Below, piece by piece: positions 1 to 6,559 of a stretch of DNA of 14,511 nt (its first letter is position 1; the number at the start of each line of letters is the position of its first letter). The position numbers were made by a program, and so were the translations under genes. The DNA is from Pseudomonadota bacterium. GTDB taxonomy: Bacteria; Myxococcota_A; Polyangia; Polyangiales; Polyangiaceae. Below the pieces are notes generated by a model. It was not told the origin of the DNA. It ran no database searches and was given only the letters and a program-made list of their open reading frames with translations. The stretch covers positions 1 to 14,511 of the forward strand of contig JAEYYX010000067.1 of assembly GCA_023428245.1 (NCBI GenBank). Direction: 5' to 3'.

Positions 1-13
1 GGCAACCCTATGC

Positions 14-70
14 GGGGGGGCTAGGGGGGTTCCCGGGGGGGGCCCCCCGATACGGGCGGCGCCCCCGGGG
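14..70. repeat. G-run / GC-palindrome island at window edge
   Basis: This short stretch holds G runs of 7, 6 and 8 bases (14-20, 24-29, 35-42). The third is followed directly by six C residues (43-48), giving a perfect G6-C6 palindrome, and then by further C/G runs to position 70. It lies past the 3' end of the minus-strand phosphofructokinase gene. It could form a G-quadruplex or a strong hairpin, or it could be a low-quality contig end. The rest of 1-223 shows no gene I can support. Confidence 0.4.
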
Positions 71-223
71 TGGATCCAGCAGGAGGTGCTAGTGCCGGAG
101 GAGCTCCAGGGTTAACGGTTGAAGAGAATACAGGCGGCGTTGGAGGACACTTCGTCGGCCAGCCCCCGCACTCAGGCGGCCTCGGGGGCGCCACAGGCGA
201 CTGAGATTCTCAAAGGCGAGCCA

Positions 224-1363
224 TCAGCGCTTCTTGATCGCCGCTGCAGCACTGAACGTCCCTGGCCCTTCGTCGCCGAAACAGATCCCGATGTCACGAG
301 CTGTTGTGATGGCGTCGGAGCTGAGCTCGACGAAACGAGTTCCCGTCGAGACCTCACTCAAAGCAATGAGCTCAATGTCGCCGCCCCGCTGCGCGACCAA
401 GCCGCTCTTGTCCGTCTCCGCGAGATAACGAACCGCCGCCGAACCGAGCCTTTGCGCGAGCACTCGATCGAAACTGCAAGGAGAGCCTCCACGCTGCAAG
501 TGACCGAGCACGACGGAGCGCGCCTCGTGGCCCGTCTTCTCCTCGATTTGCTTGGCGAGCCGCTCAGCGATTCCTCCCAAGATAGGCTGCGGACGGAACT
601 CGTCCTTGTCCTCCTTGTAGATGGCCTCCCCGCCCACGTCGCGGGCCCCTTCCGAGACGACAACGATCGCGAAGTTCCGCTTTCGAGCGTACCTCTCTTC
701 GATCTTCTCGCAGACGCGGTTCAGGTTGTAAGGGATCTCCGGGATCAAGATCACATCCGCGCCGCCCGCGATCCCCGAATAAAGAGCGATCCAGCCAGCG
801 TGCCGGCCCATCACCTCGACCACCATGACGCGGCGGTGCGCTTGAGCCGTGGAGTGAAGCCGGTCGAGGGCCTCGGTTGTCGTCTCGACCGCCGTCGCAA
901 ACCCGAAGGTGACGTTGGTCCCCTTCAGATCGTTGTCGATCGTCTTCGGAACCCCGATCACGCGCGGCAAGCCGCACCCGAGAAGACGGTGGGCCAGGCT
1001 CATCGAGCCATCGCCCCCGAGGGCCACGAGGCCATCGAAGCCGAGCTCTTTGAAGCGCGCGATGAGCTTGCCCGAGAGATCGCGGGGGACCTTCTTGCCC
1101 CCTTCGAGGACCGGAAAATGGAAAGGGTCGGCTCGATTCGTGGTGCCGAGGATGGTCCCGCCGAGGTGCCCGATGCCGCGCACAGCGTCCCGCGTGAGAG
1201 GCACGATCGCGTCCTCATCGTCCGTCAGAAGTCCCTCGTACCCATAACGGATCCCGAACACCTCCCAGCCTCGGTTCAGCGCACTGAGCGCCACCGCCCG
1301 GATCACTGCGTTCAGTCCAGGAGCGTCTCCGCCCCCGGTGTTGATGGCTATACGACGAATCAT
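224..1363 (-). CDS. pfkA: 6-phosphofructokinase, ATP-type (group III-like)
   Basis: This 379-residue cytoplasmic enzyme phosphorylates fructose 6-phosphate to fructose 1,6-bisphosphate in glycolysis. The N-terminal nucleotide loop is TGGGDAPGLNA (9-19). The phosphate-donor site is GGDGS (116-120) and the catalytic loop is PKTIDND (139-145), with the expected catalytic Asp143 and Asp145. The substrate-binding segment EVMGRHAGW follows, and later GHLQRGG. The residue matching E. coli Gly104 is Gly119, which in this family goes with ATP use. The residue matching E. coli Gly124 is Lys140, as in pyrophosphate-dependent and group III enzymes. Gly plus Lys together are known from ATP-using group III enzymes such as the trypanosome and plant forms, so ATP use is the best guess. 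It is a little longer than the 320-residue E. coli enzyme. It starts with ATG; the only Shine-Dalgarno-like element is GAGGG about 11 nt upstream. It is divergent from the lipoprotein gene at 1569. A long open frame on the opposite strand is a codon-bias shadow. Confidence 0.95.
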   Translation of the reverse strand: MIRRIAINTGGGDAPGLNAVIRAVALSALNRGWEVFGIRYGYEGLLTDDEDAIVPLTRDAVRGIGHLGGTILGTTNRADPFHFPVLEGGKKVPRDLSGKLIARFKELGFDGLVALGGDGSMSLAHRLLGCGLPRVIGVPKTIDNDLKGTNVTFGFATAVETTTEALDRLHSTAQAHRRVMVVEVMGRHAGWIALYSGIAGGADVILIPEIPYNLNRVCEKIEERYARKRNFAIVVVSEGARDVGGEAIYKEDKDEFRPQPILGGIAERLAKQIEEKTGHEARSVVLGHLQRGGSPCSFDRVLAQRLGSAAVRYLAETDKSGLVAQRGGDIELIALSEVSTGTRFVELSSDAITTARDIGICFGDEGPGTFSAAAAIKKR

Positions 1364-1471
1364 TTCTGCTAGCCCTCAGTTGCTCGACCACTTCCGCGCG
1401 ACGAAAGATCGCCGCGCCCTCTGAGTCTCCCCGATCTCCTTCGAATGTACAGAGTCGCGCGAATTATGAAG

Positions 1472-1537
1472 AGCCGTCGCTCGGACCTCGTCAAGCCGTC
1501 ACTCGGATCTCGTCCAGCCGTCACTCGGATCTCGTCA
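1472..1537. repeat. Three tandem 22-bp direct repeats
   Basis: Copies lie at 1472-1493, 1494-1515 and 1516-1537. They start AGCCGTC, continue with RCTCGGA (R = A or G) and end YCTCGTC (Y = C or T) plus one variable base. Copies 2 and 3 differ only in the last base; copy 1 differs at two further positions. They fill the gap between the divergent pfkA and lipoprotein genes, just ahead of a GGAGGAGG ribosome-binding sequence (1541-1548). A period of 22 bp is about two helical turns, so repeated regulator sites on one face of the DNA are possible. A simple slippage or unequal-exchange minisatellite is equally possible. Confidence 0.8.
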
Positions 1538-1568
1538 ACCGGAGGAGGAATAGTAGTCTCGGCGATCG

Positions 1569-2609
1569 ATGGTGGGGAAATCGAAGAGGGTCGGCGCTCG
1601 GGACGGGCAGTGGAACCGCGCGCGGAGAGCTGCCGCTCTCGCCCTCTCAGTTTCCCTGCTCGCGTGTGATCCTTCTATGATGCGGGGCGCGAGAGCCAAG
1701 GTCGCGCGCGTCCCTGGCGCCGAACTCGAGCGCGCGGCCCGCGAGGAAGCCGAGACCGACTCGCTGCACCTCGAGCGCTTCGGAACGACCCCTCTCCGCG
1801 AAGACGGCTCCGTTGTCATCATCGCCGGAACCATGGACGGCGAGCCATTTCGGCTTTGGTTCATTGTACCCGGAGAGCTCGAGGTCGGAAAAGAACTCAC
1901 CTTCCACAAACATGAAGCCGCCCAGCTGACGGTCGGCAGGCCGCCCTACCGTTTCGTTTCCCATCGCCTCTCCTTCACCCTGGAATGGAAGCGCGACGGG
2001 ACCGCGTTCATCGACGGGAGCGCGACGCACGGGGAACGTGGCAAAAAAAGAAAACTCCGATTCGTCGGCCCGGTTCAACTCGCCCCCCCGCCCTCGACGC
2101 CAGCCGCCCCGTACGAGACTGCCTGGAGCGGCCTCGGTCCACGAACGGACTACACCCCTGATGTTCTCCCCTACGCCTACCCCGGGCAGTCACCACCCCC
2201 CGGCTATCAGGAACACTCCAGCCTCATCAATCCGACCCCGCTCATCGCAGGCGCGGGAGTCTCCGCGCTGGCCTACGGGATCCCGCTCCTCGTCGCTGCG
2301 AGCGAGAACTTTCGAGGCGGCTCCGATGGTTTCGCCTATCCCATCGTCGGTCCTTTCGTAGTCCTCGATAGGTACGCCGACATGCAGCCGTACCCCTACG
2401 GGCTTTTCTTCGTGGGGGTAGGTGCGGTCCTCCTCGCAGGCACACAGATCGGCGGACTTTTTGTCATGGCTGATAGCCTCCGCAGACCAAACATCACCTG
2501 GGTTCGTTCGCGCGAAACTGCGCCTAAGAAAACCGCTTCTCCGCGCCTCCGTCTGCTACCCGTCCTCGCGCACACCGACGCAGGATTCTCTCTCTCCGGG
2601 TCGTTTTGA
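1569..2609 (+). CDS. Lipoprotein with two C-terminal hydrophobic helices, unknown function
   Basis: I do not recognise the family. The 346-residue product has a basic N-terminus and a hydrophobic run ending in the lipobox LLAC, with Cys33 as the predicted lipidated residue, so it should be exported and anchored. Residues 75-170 look like a compact beta-rich domain. Residues 171-220 are a Pro-rich linker. Two hydrophobic segments follow, at about 224-243 and 278-300, and then a short basic tail. A lipoprotein with membrane helices is an uncommon layout, but similar unnamed proteins are familiar from myxobacteria. The start is the first possible one after an in-frame stop at 1554. The only strong Shine-Dalgarno (GGAGGAGG, 1541-1548) sits about 20 nt upstream, which is unusually far. 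Confidence 0.75.
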   Translation: MVGKSKRVGARDGQWNRARRAAALALSVSLLACDPSMMRGARAKVARVPGAELERAAREEAETDSLHLERFGTTPLREDGSVVIIAGTMDGEPFRLWFIVPGELEVGKELTFHKHEAAQLTVGRPPYRFVSHRLSFTLEWKRDGTAFIDGSATHGERGKKRKLRFVGPVQLAPPPSTPAAPYETAWSGLGPRTDYTPDVLPYAYPGQSPPPGYQEHSSLINPTPLIAGAGVSALAYGIPLLVAASENFRGGSDGFAYPIVGPFVVLDRYADMQPYPYGLFFVGVGAVLLAGTQIGGLFVMADSLRRPNITWVRSRETAPKKTASPRLRLLPVLAHTDAGFSLSGSF

Positions 2610-2655
2610 GACATCAATTGCGCCTGAGTGCACGCCCCTACCTTAGACGCCGCAG

Positions 2656-2826
2656 ATGTTCTTTTGTGATCGCCCGGAGCTCTACCGCGGCAAGGTTGTC
2701 CTCGTCGGTGACTCTGCTCACCAACTACCCCAAACATGGATCAGGCCAAACCCTGCGCGCCCCGCGCACAGCGCGCGTCACCGAAACGTCCCGCGTTCTG
2801 CGCTCTGCCCGAAAGAGAGCATGTGA
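2656..2826 (+). pseudogene. Relic of an FAD-dependent monooxygenase (GD motif only)
   Basis: A 56-codon frame from ATG 2656 reads PELYRGKVVLVGDSAHQLP over residues 7-25. That closely matches the second FAD-binding (GD) motif of aromatic-ring hydroxylases and other FAD monooxygenases, where the usual form is GRVVLVGDAAHxxPP. Downstream of the motif the expected Gly-rich segment is absent in this frame. A neighbouring frame reads GSGQTL at about 2740, which could be its shifted continuation. No Rossmann N-terminus, DG motif or C-terminal part is visible nearby. I infer a decayed gene fragment. A chance match is possible but unlikely over so many consecutive conserved positions. The remainder of 2610-3037 shows nothing else I can support. 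Confidence 0.5.
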
Positions 2827-3037
2827 AACAACTCACCTCGGTCGCCACCTATGACGCTGGTGCCGCAAATTTGTCGGCGGGATGTGAGCGCGCGAGGCCG
2901 GCTCACAACGCCGACCGGGAGCCCTCGTAGAGCAAGCGACTGTCCTCAAAAAGCGCGGCATCATGTGCCCAACACGCGAAGCTCGGGTACATACGAGCCG
3001 AGGGGGGAGCTTTCCCTCTTGGAAAGCGAAACAGCTC

Positions 3038-3904
3038 ATGACGTCGCCCTCCGCCCGCACAGACCGCGACCCACTCGTCTCTCCCGGTGCCCCGCGCGCG
3101 CGCTTCGCTCTTTTTCTCCAAGCGGCTGCGCTCTTGTCCGCGGGGCTCCTTTTGGCTTCGGGCTGCATCGGACGGCCTGACTTCGGACAGCGCTGCTCGG
3201 AAGAAGGAGCGACAAGACTCGCCGACGACGGCTGCAACTCATGCCTCTGCAAAAGTCGCCGCTGGAATTGCACGACGGCGGATTGCGGCGATGGCACCGG
3301 CGACGGTAACGATGACGGCGAGTGTGCGGAGGGTGCGACCAAAAGAGTCGAGTGCAACACATGTCTCTGTCAGGGCGGCTCCTGGACGTGCACTCGGATC
3401 GCCTGCAGCGACACGTGTCGCGAGGGAGAAACCGCGACAATGGAAGGAGGCTGCGGTGAATGCACTTGCGAGCAGGGGAGCTGGTCCTGTCCGCTCGAAA
3501 TCTGCTCTCCAGAATGTCAGGACGGGGACACGCGCTCTGCCGGCGACGGCTGCAACACCTGTTTATGCACGCAGGAAGAGTGGATCTGCTCCGAAAAGGC
3601 CTGCACGTCATCCTGCGAGGACGGCGAGACCCGTTCCGCCGGCGACGGCTGCAACACCTGCCTCTGCGTGGACGGCTCCTTCCTCTGCACGACCCGGCCC
3701 TGCAAAGAGCCCTGCACCGATGGGGAGACAAAGTCCGCAGGGGATGACTGCAACGCCTGCCTCTGCCGCCAAGGTACCTGGAGCTGCACGATCCGAAACT
3801 GCTCCTGTTCGGAGGGCAGCGTGGTCTCGGCCCAGGACCGATGCAACACATGCACCTGCATCAAACAGCGTTGGTACTGCACAAACCGGGACTGCGCCGA
3901 GTGA
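3038..3904 (+). CDS. Lipoprotein with seven tandem pacifastin-like six-Cys domains
   Basis: The 288-residue product starts at ATG 3038 (GGAAAG about 11 nt upstream); an upstream in-frame ATG at 2963 would add 25 residues before the signal peptide and is less likely. A signal peptide (about 20-42) ends LASGC, so Cys43 is the predicted lipid anchor. Residues 53-286 form seven repeats, each with six cysteines in the spacing C-x(9-12)-C-N-x-C-x-C-x(5-6)-C-[TS]-x(3)-C. That is the signature of pacifastin domains (inhibitor family I19), small serine-protease inhibitors best known from arthropods. First cysteines are at 53, 96, 127, 160, 193, 226 and 257. Most repeats carry CNTCLC and a Trp or Phe before the fifth cysteine. 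An Asp/Gly linker (84-95) separates repeats 1 and 2. Repeat 3 has Gly in place of the conserved Asn, and repeats 3 and 4 lack the Thr after the fifth Cys. Inhibitor function is inferred from the cysteine pattern only. Another Cys-rich adhesive or structural module is the alternative. Confidence 0.8.
   Translation: MTSPSARTDRDPLVSPGAPRARFALFLQAAALLSAGLLLASGCIGRPDFGQRCSEEGATRLADDGCNSCLCKSRRWNCTTADCGDGTGDGNDDGECAEGATKRVECNTCLCQGGSWTCTRIACSDTCREGETATMEGGCGECTCEQGSWSCPLEICSPECQDGDTRSAGDGCNTCLCTQEEWICSEKACTSSCEDGETRSAGDGCNTCLCVDGSFLCTTRPCKEPCTDGETKSAGDDCNACLCRQGTWSCTIRNCSCSEGSVVSAQDRCNTCTCIKQRWYCTNRDCAE
3194..3895 (+). repeat. Seven in-frame ~99-bp Cys-rich domain repeats
   Basis: The repeat units start at about 3194, 3323, 3416, 3515, 3614, 3713 and 3806. 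Units 3 to 6 have a period of exactly 33 codons. Units 4 and 5 share the run GCCGGCGACGGCTGCAACAC exactly, and unit 6 is close to it, so the central units look recently duplicated. Units 1, 2 and 7 are more diverged. Confidence 0.85.
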
Positions 3905-3909
3905 GCGGC

Positions 3910-3934
3910 GCTCGTGTCGCACGAGCCGTCGTGC
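3910..3934 (+). terminator. Two overlapping, mutually exclusive hairpins after the Cys-rich lipoprotein gene
   Basis: GCTCGTG (3910-3916) pairs perfectly with CACGAGC (3920-3926) around a 3-nt loop. GCACGA (3919-3924) pairs perfectly with TCGTGC (3929-3934) around a 4-nt loop. The two stems share the CACGA segment, so only one can form at a time. They begin 6 nt after the stop codon and precede the adenosine deaminase gene. There is no T tract, so a classical intrinsic terminator is not supported. RNA-end protection or attenuation is possible. Confidence 0.3.
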
Positions 3935-4002
3935 GCCCCGGCTCCAAGGTGCTATGCTCCTTTATGATTCAAGAGAAAGATGACGCCCCTGAGAGGGCGA
4001 GT

Positions 4003-5166
4003 ATGGATGGGGCAAGGCCCGAGGCGCCTGAGTGCGCCGGTTTTGAAGCGGTACCTCTTTCCGCTTTCCAATCGCTCCCGAAAACCGATCTCCACGTGCA
4101 CCTCGACGGTTCACTCCGTCCTGAGACGATCCTGGAGCTCGGAAAACTCCAGGGAGTAGCGCTCCCCGCAAGAACCAAGGAGGGGATCGAAGAGGCCGTC
4201 GGCGCTGGGGTCCAGTTCGGGTCCCTCGTCGAATATTTGCGCGGGTTTTCCCTCACATTGAGCGTGCTGCAGACCGAGGAGGCTCTGGAACGGGTCGCGT
4301 TCGAGCTCGCTGAGGACGCTCACCGGGAGAACGTCCGCTACATGGAGGTTCGTTATGCGCCGCTGCTCCACACGCAGAAGGGCCTCCGTCTGACGCGCGT
4401 GGTCGAGGCTGTGCTCGATGGGCTCCGGCGGGCACGCGAAACCTACGGCATCAAGAGCAACGTCATCATCTGCGGCATCCGGAATATTTCGCCGGAGTCG
4501 AGCTACCAGATGGCCGAGCTCTGCGTCGCATACAAAGGACGCGGCGTCGTCGGCTTCGACTTGGCGGGGGCTGAAGCGAACTTCCCGGCGAAAGATCACA
4601 TCGCCGCTTTCAAGCTCATCCGCGACAACAACATCAACTGCACCATCCACGCGGGAGAGGCCTTCGGTCCCGAATCGATCGCCCAAGCGCTCCACGACTG
4701 CGGCGCCCATCGCATCGGCCACGGCTGCCGTCTCGTCGAAAATGGCGATCTATTGCACTACGTCGCCGACCACCGCATCCCGCTCGAGTGCTGTCCTTCG
4801 AGCAACGTGCAGACCGGCGCCGTCCAGAGCCTCGAGACACACCCGCTCAAGCTCTACTTCGATCTCGGTCTCCGCGTCACCATCAACACGGACAATCGCC
4901 TGATCACGAAGACGACGGTGAGCGAAGAGCTCCACCGCGTGCACACCTCGCTCAAGGTGCCCTTCCGCGAGATGAAGCTCATGGTGCTCGCCGGGTTCAA
5001 GTCAGCATTCTTGCCCTTCCACGATCGCCAAGCCGCCGTGCGCAAAGCGAGCCAAGAGCTCGCCCTCTTCGACGATCGCGGCGTCCGCACGACACCGAAG
5101 ACCCCCGCTTCGCCTCCCGAGTTCACCGGCGTCTCCGGTTCGTCGTTCCCCCACGCGACGAACTAG
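4003..5166 (+). CDS. add: Adenosine deaminase
   Basis: This enzyme hydrolyses adenosine (and deoxyadenosine) to inosine and ammonia in purine salvage, using one zinc ion, in the cytoplasm. From the chosen start it has 387 residues. Zinc ligands His31 and His33 lie in DLHVHLDGS, near the N-terminus as expected. HAGEA (216-220) supplies a third zinc His and the catalytic Glu219. HRIGHG (236-241) supplies the catalytic His. NTDNR (295-299) gives the zinc ligand Asp297. The second Asp of the usual TDD is Asn here, a form also seen in some other bacterial adenosine deaminases. ATG 4003 was chosen because AGAGGG sits 5 nt upstream. An in-frame ATG at 3964 (400 residues) lacks a ribosome-binding site but cannot be excluded. 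The C-terminal tail of about 35 residues (Pro/Ser/Thr-rich) exceeds the usual length of 330-350. Confidence 0.93.
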   Translation: MDGARPEAPECAGFEAVPLSAFQSLPKTDLHVHLDGSLRPETILELGKLQGVALPARTKEGIEEAVGAGVQFGSLVEYLRGFSLTLSVLQTEEALERVAFELAEDAHRENVRYMEVRYAPLLHTQKGLRLTRVVEAVLDGLRRARETYGIKSNVIICGIRNISPESSYQMAELCVAYKGRGVVGFDLAGAEANFPAKDHIAAFKLIRDNNINCTIHAGEAFGPESIAQALHDCGAHRIGHGCRLVENGDLLHYVADHRIPLECCPSSNVQTGAVQSLETHPLKLYFDLGLRVTINTDNRLITKTTVSEELHRVHTSLKVPFREMKLMVLAGFKSAFLPFHDRQAAVRKASQELALFDDRGVRTTPKTPASPPEFTGVSGSSFPHATN

Positions 5167-5335
5167 AGCGCGTCTGATGCCCTCTAGGTCCTCTCCCTCG
5201 GCGCGGGATCGACCAGATAGCTCGTACCGCGTCGAGGATTCTCGTTCGGATTCTCCGGAAAGCCGATGCCAAAGAGCGTGGGCCGCGAGGGCGCGCGCTC
5301 CTTGAGCGTCAATGGGAACTCTGATTGAACGTGGC

Positions 5336-5361
5336 TTGACAGGTGGGGGGGGTGCTATCCA
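5336..5361 (+). promoter_or_regulatory. Weak sigma70-like promoter candidate before the serine protease
   Basis: A perfect TTGACA (5336-5341) is followed by TGCTATCCA (5353-5361), which resembles an extended -10 element. The spacer between TTGACA and TATCCA is only 14 nt, shorter than the usual 16-18, so the call is tentative. It lies in the otherwise featureless gap 5167-5371 and just upstream of the ATG at 5372. Confidence 0.25.
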
Positions 5362-5371
5362 GTGCACCACA

Positions 5372-5668
5372 ATGGCGGGGTTAAGGATTCGCGGCGCATC
5401 GCCGCTAGTTGGAGTGGTTTGTTTGGTGCTCGGCTCTGGATGTGCAGGAGACGCGCCTCCAGAGCAACCGTTCTCGGACCCAGACGCCTGGGAAGTAGTT
5501 GACGCGCTGGATGCTTGGGGCCCAGAGGTGATGGCCCGAAGCGCGAACGTGAAGCGCCTTGGCGCTGATCCAATTGAGACGCCGTCGGTCACATTGGCGG
5601 AAGGGGAAGTCTTACCCACTCTTCGCGATCTTCTCTACCGGAGCTTGCTGATGCGCTGCGCGTGGTGA
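5372..5668 (+). CDS. N-terminal (lipoprotein) part of a frameshifted serine protease
   Basis: The 98-residue product starts MAGLRIRG and has a hydrophobic stretch ending GSGC, with Cys24 as the likely lipidated residue. An acidic region follows. The last 12 or so residues (after about 5632) look out of frame: reading one frame over gives LPELADALRVVTFDE, which runs smoothly into the protease ORF starting at 5662. Adding one C at about 5637 would fuse the two into a single exported protein of about 389 residues. I therefore read this as the export signal and propeptide start of the downstream protease, split by a one-base deletion or a sequence error. The upstream start at 5312 seen in this frame would put 20 extra residues before the signal and is unlikely. 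Confidence 0.65.
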   Translation: MAGLRIRGASPLVGVVCLVLGSGCAGDAPPEQPFSDPDAWEVVDALDAWGPEVMARSANVKRLGADPIETPSVTLAEGEVLPTLRDLLYRSLLMRCAW

Positions 5669-6540
5669 CCTTCGACGAGAAGGGGAATGTGCTGAGGGAG
5701 CGGGAACCGGCATGGGAACGCGCGCAGGCTTATCTGGCGTTCGAGGTGGATCGGTCAGCGCAAAAGGCTGGTGGGGATTCCGTTCGAGAGACGACACAGA
5801 ACCATGTGTTCGGCGCGGACAATCGGTTGACCCCACCGAACACGACGACATACCGACCAGTAGTTCACCTGAGCACTGGGTGCAGCGGCACCTATATTGG
5901 ACAGCGAACGCTTCTCACCGCGGCTCACTGCGTTGTTAGCTTCTCGACCGCCCAGGTTCGGCTTCCAATTACGATCACACCCTACCGGCTTGGCAGCGGG
6001 ACGACTGCACCGGATTCTCCGTACTTGAATCACACCGTATCGAGTCCAGCGCAAATCAAAGTTCCAAACGGATACTTTGCGGCGATCGTTGCGAGCGGAG
6101 GTCAGTACACTGGAAACGTTATGCCGCACGACTACGCCGTGATCGTTTTTCCGGCAGGTGCCTCTCGTCCGGCTCCAATGGTGGCTGCCGGCTATCGCCC
6201 GATGTACACGAATCACAACGGGAGTGGGGTTCTGACGATTGCGGGCTATCCAGGTAGTGGATGTCCCGATAGCACGAAGAAGCCGCGCATCTGCGCGCAT
6301 AGTGGCGGAGCGGCTCAAAACGGAGCAGAGTTCCTGCTCACTCAGCACATCGATATGAGCGGGGGTCAGAGCGGCGGCCCGTGGCTCAATTCGAGCGGGA
6401 GTGTGGTCGGGATAAATATCGCGTCGGTTACGTACCATGATTTACTTGAGTGCGGCTTTGACGCTTGCCTGCGCAACTATGCTCGACGCATTGACACGGT
6501 TGCTACCGTTTTCGTTCAGGCAGTGAGCGATGACTATTGA
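5662..6540 (+). CDS. Chymotrypsin/V8-like serine protease (S1 fold), frame-separated from its signal peptide
   Basis: This 292-residue frame opens at a GTG and holds a complete catalytic triad: His89 in LLTAAHC, Asp157 in HDYAVI and Ser237 in GGQSGGP. Cys74 and Cys90 flank the active-site His, as in the disulfide of S1 proteases. The pattern around the Ser fits the bacterial V8-like (glutamyl endopeptidase) and trypsin-like groups. Asp231 lies six residues before the Ser, like trypsin Asp189, but this Asp also occurs in V8-like enzymes, so specificity cannot be read from it. Residues 1-50 would be a propeptide. The frame itself has no signal peptide, and its reading frame is open back to 5578, overlapping the lipoprotein ORF. 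As it stands the protein would stay in the cytoplasm or not be made. As a fused gene it would be an anchored extracellular protease. Confidence 0.85.
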   Translation: MVTFDEKGNVLREREPAWERAQAYLAFEVDRSAQKAGGDSVRETTQNHVFGADNRLTPPNTTTYRPVVHLSTGCSGTYIGQRTLLTAAHCVVSFSTAQVRLPITITPYRLGSGTTAPDSPYLNHTVSSPAQIKVPNGYFAAIVASGGQYTGNVMPHDYAVIVFPAGASRPAPMVAAGYRPMYTNHNGSGVLTIAGYPGSGCPDSTKKPRICAHSGGAAQNGAEFLLTQHIDMSGGQSGGPWLNSSGSVVGINIASVTYHDLLECGFDACLRNYARRIDTVATVFVQAVSDDY

Positions 6541-6559
6541 AGGCGAAGGGAACCAGTTC

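Noticed and set aside
119..1372. Long plus-strand open frame (417 codons) opposite pfkA
   Set aside because: It is exactly antisense to a clear phosphofructokinase and its translation is Arg/Asp/Pro-rich without any recognisable domain, as expected for a GC-codon-bias shadow.
1472..1537. CRISPR array
   Set aside because: The repeats are directly adjacent with no spacers and there are only three copies, with no cas genes.
2963..3037. Longer start for the pacifastin-like lipoprotein
   Set aside because: It would place 25 polar residues ahead of an already long n-region, whereas ATG 3038 has a plausible ribosome-binding site.
3036..3851. Minus-strand 271-codon frame opposite the Cys-rich lipoprotein
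   Set aside because: Its Arg/Cys/Ser-rich composition mirrors the repeats on the other strand; there is no signal peptide or domain.
5620..5668. Programmed -1 ribosomal frameshift joining the lipoprotein and protease ORFs
   Set aside because: No X-XXY-YYZ slippery heptamer and no obvious downstream pseudoknot is visible at the frame junction. A single-base deletion explains it more simply.
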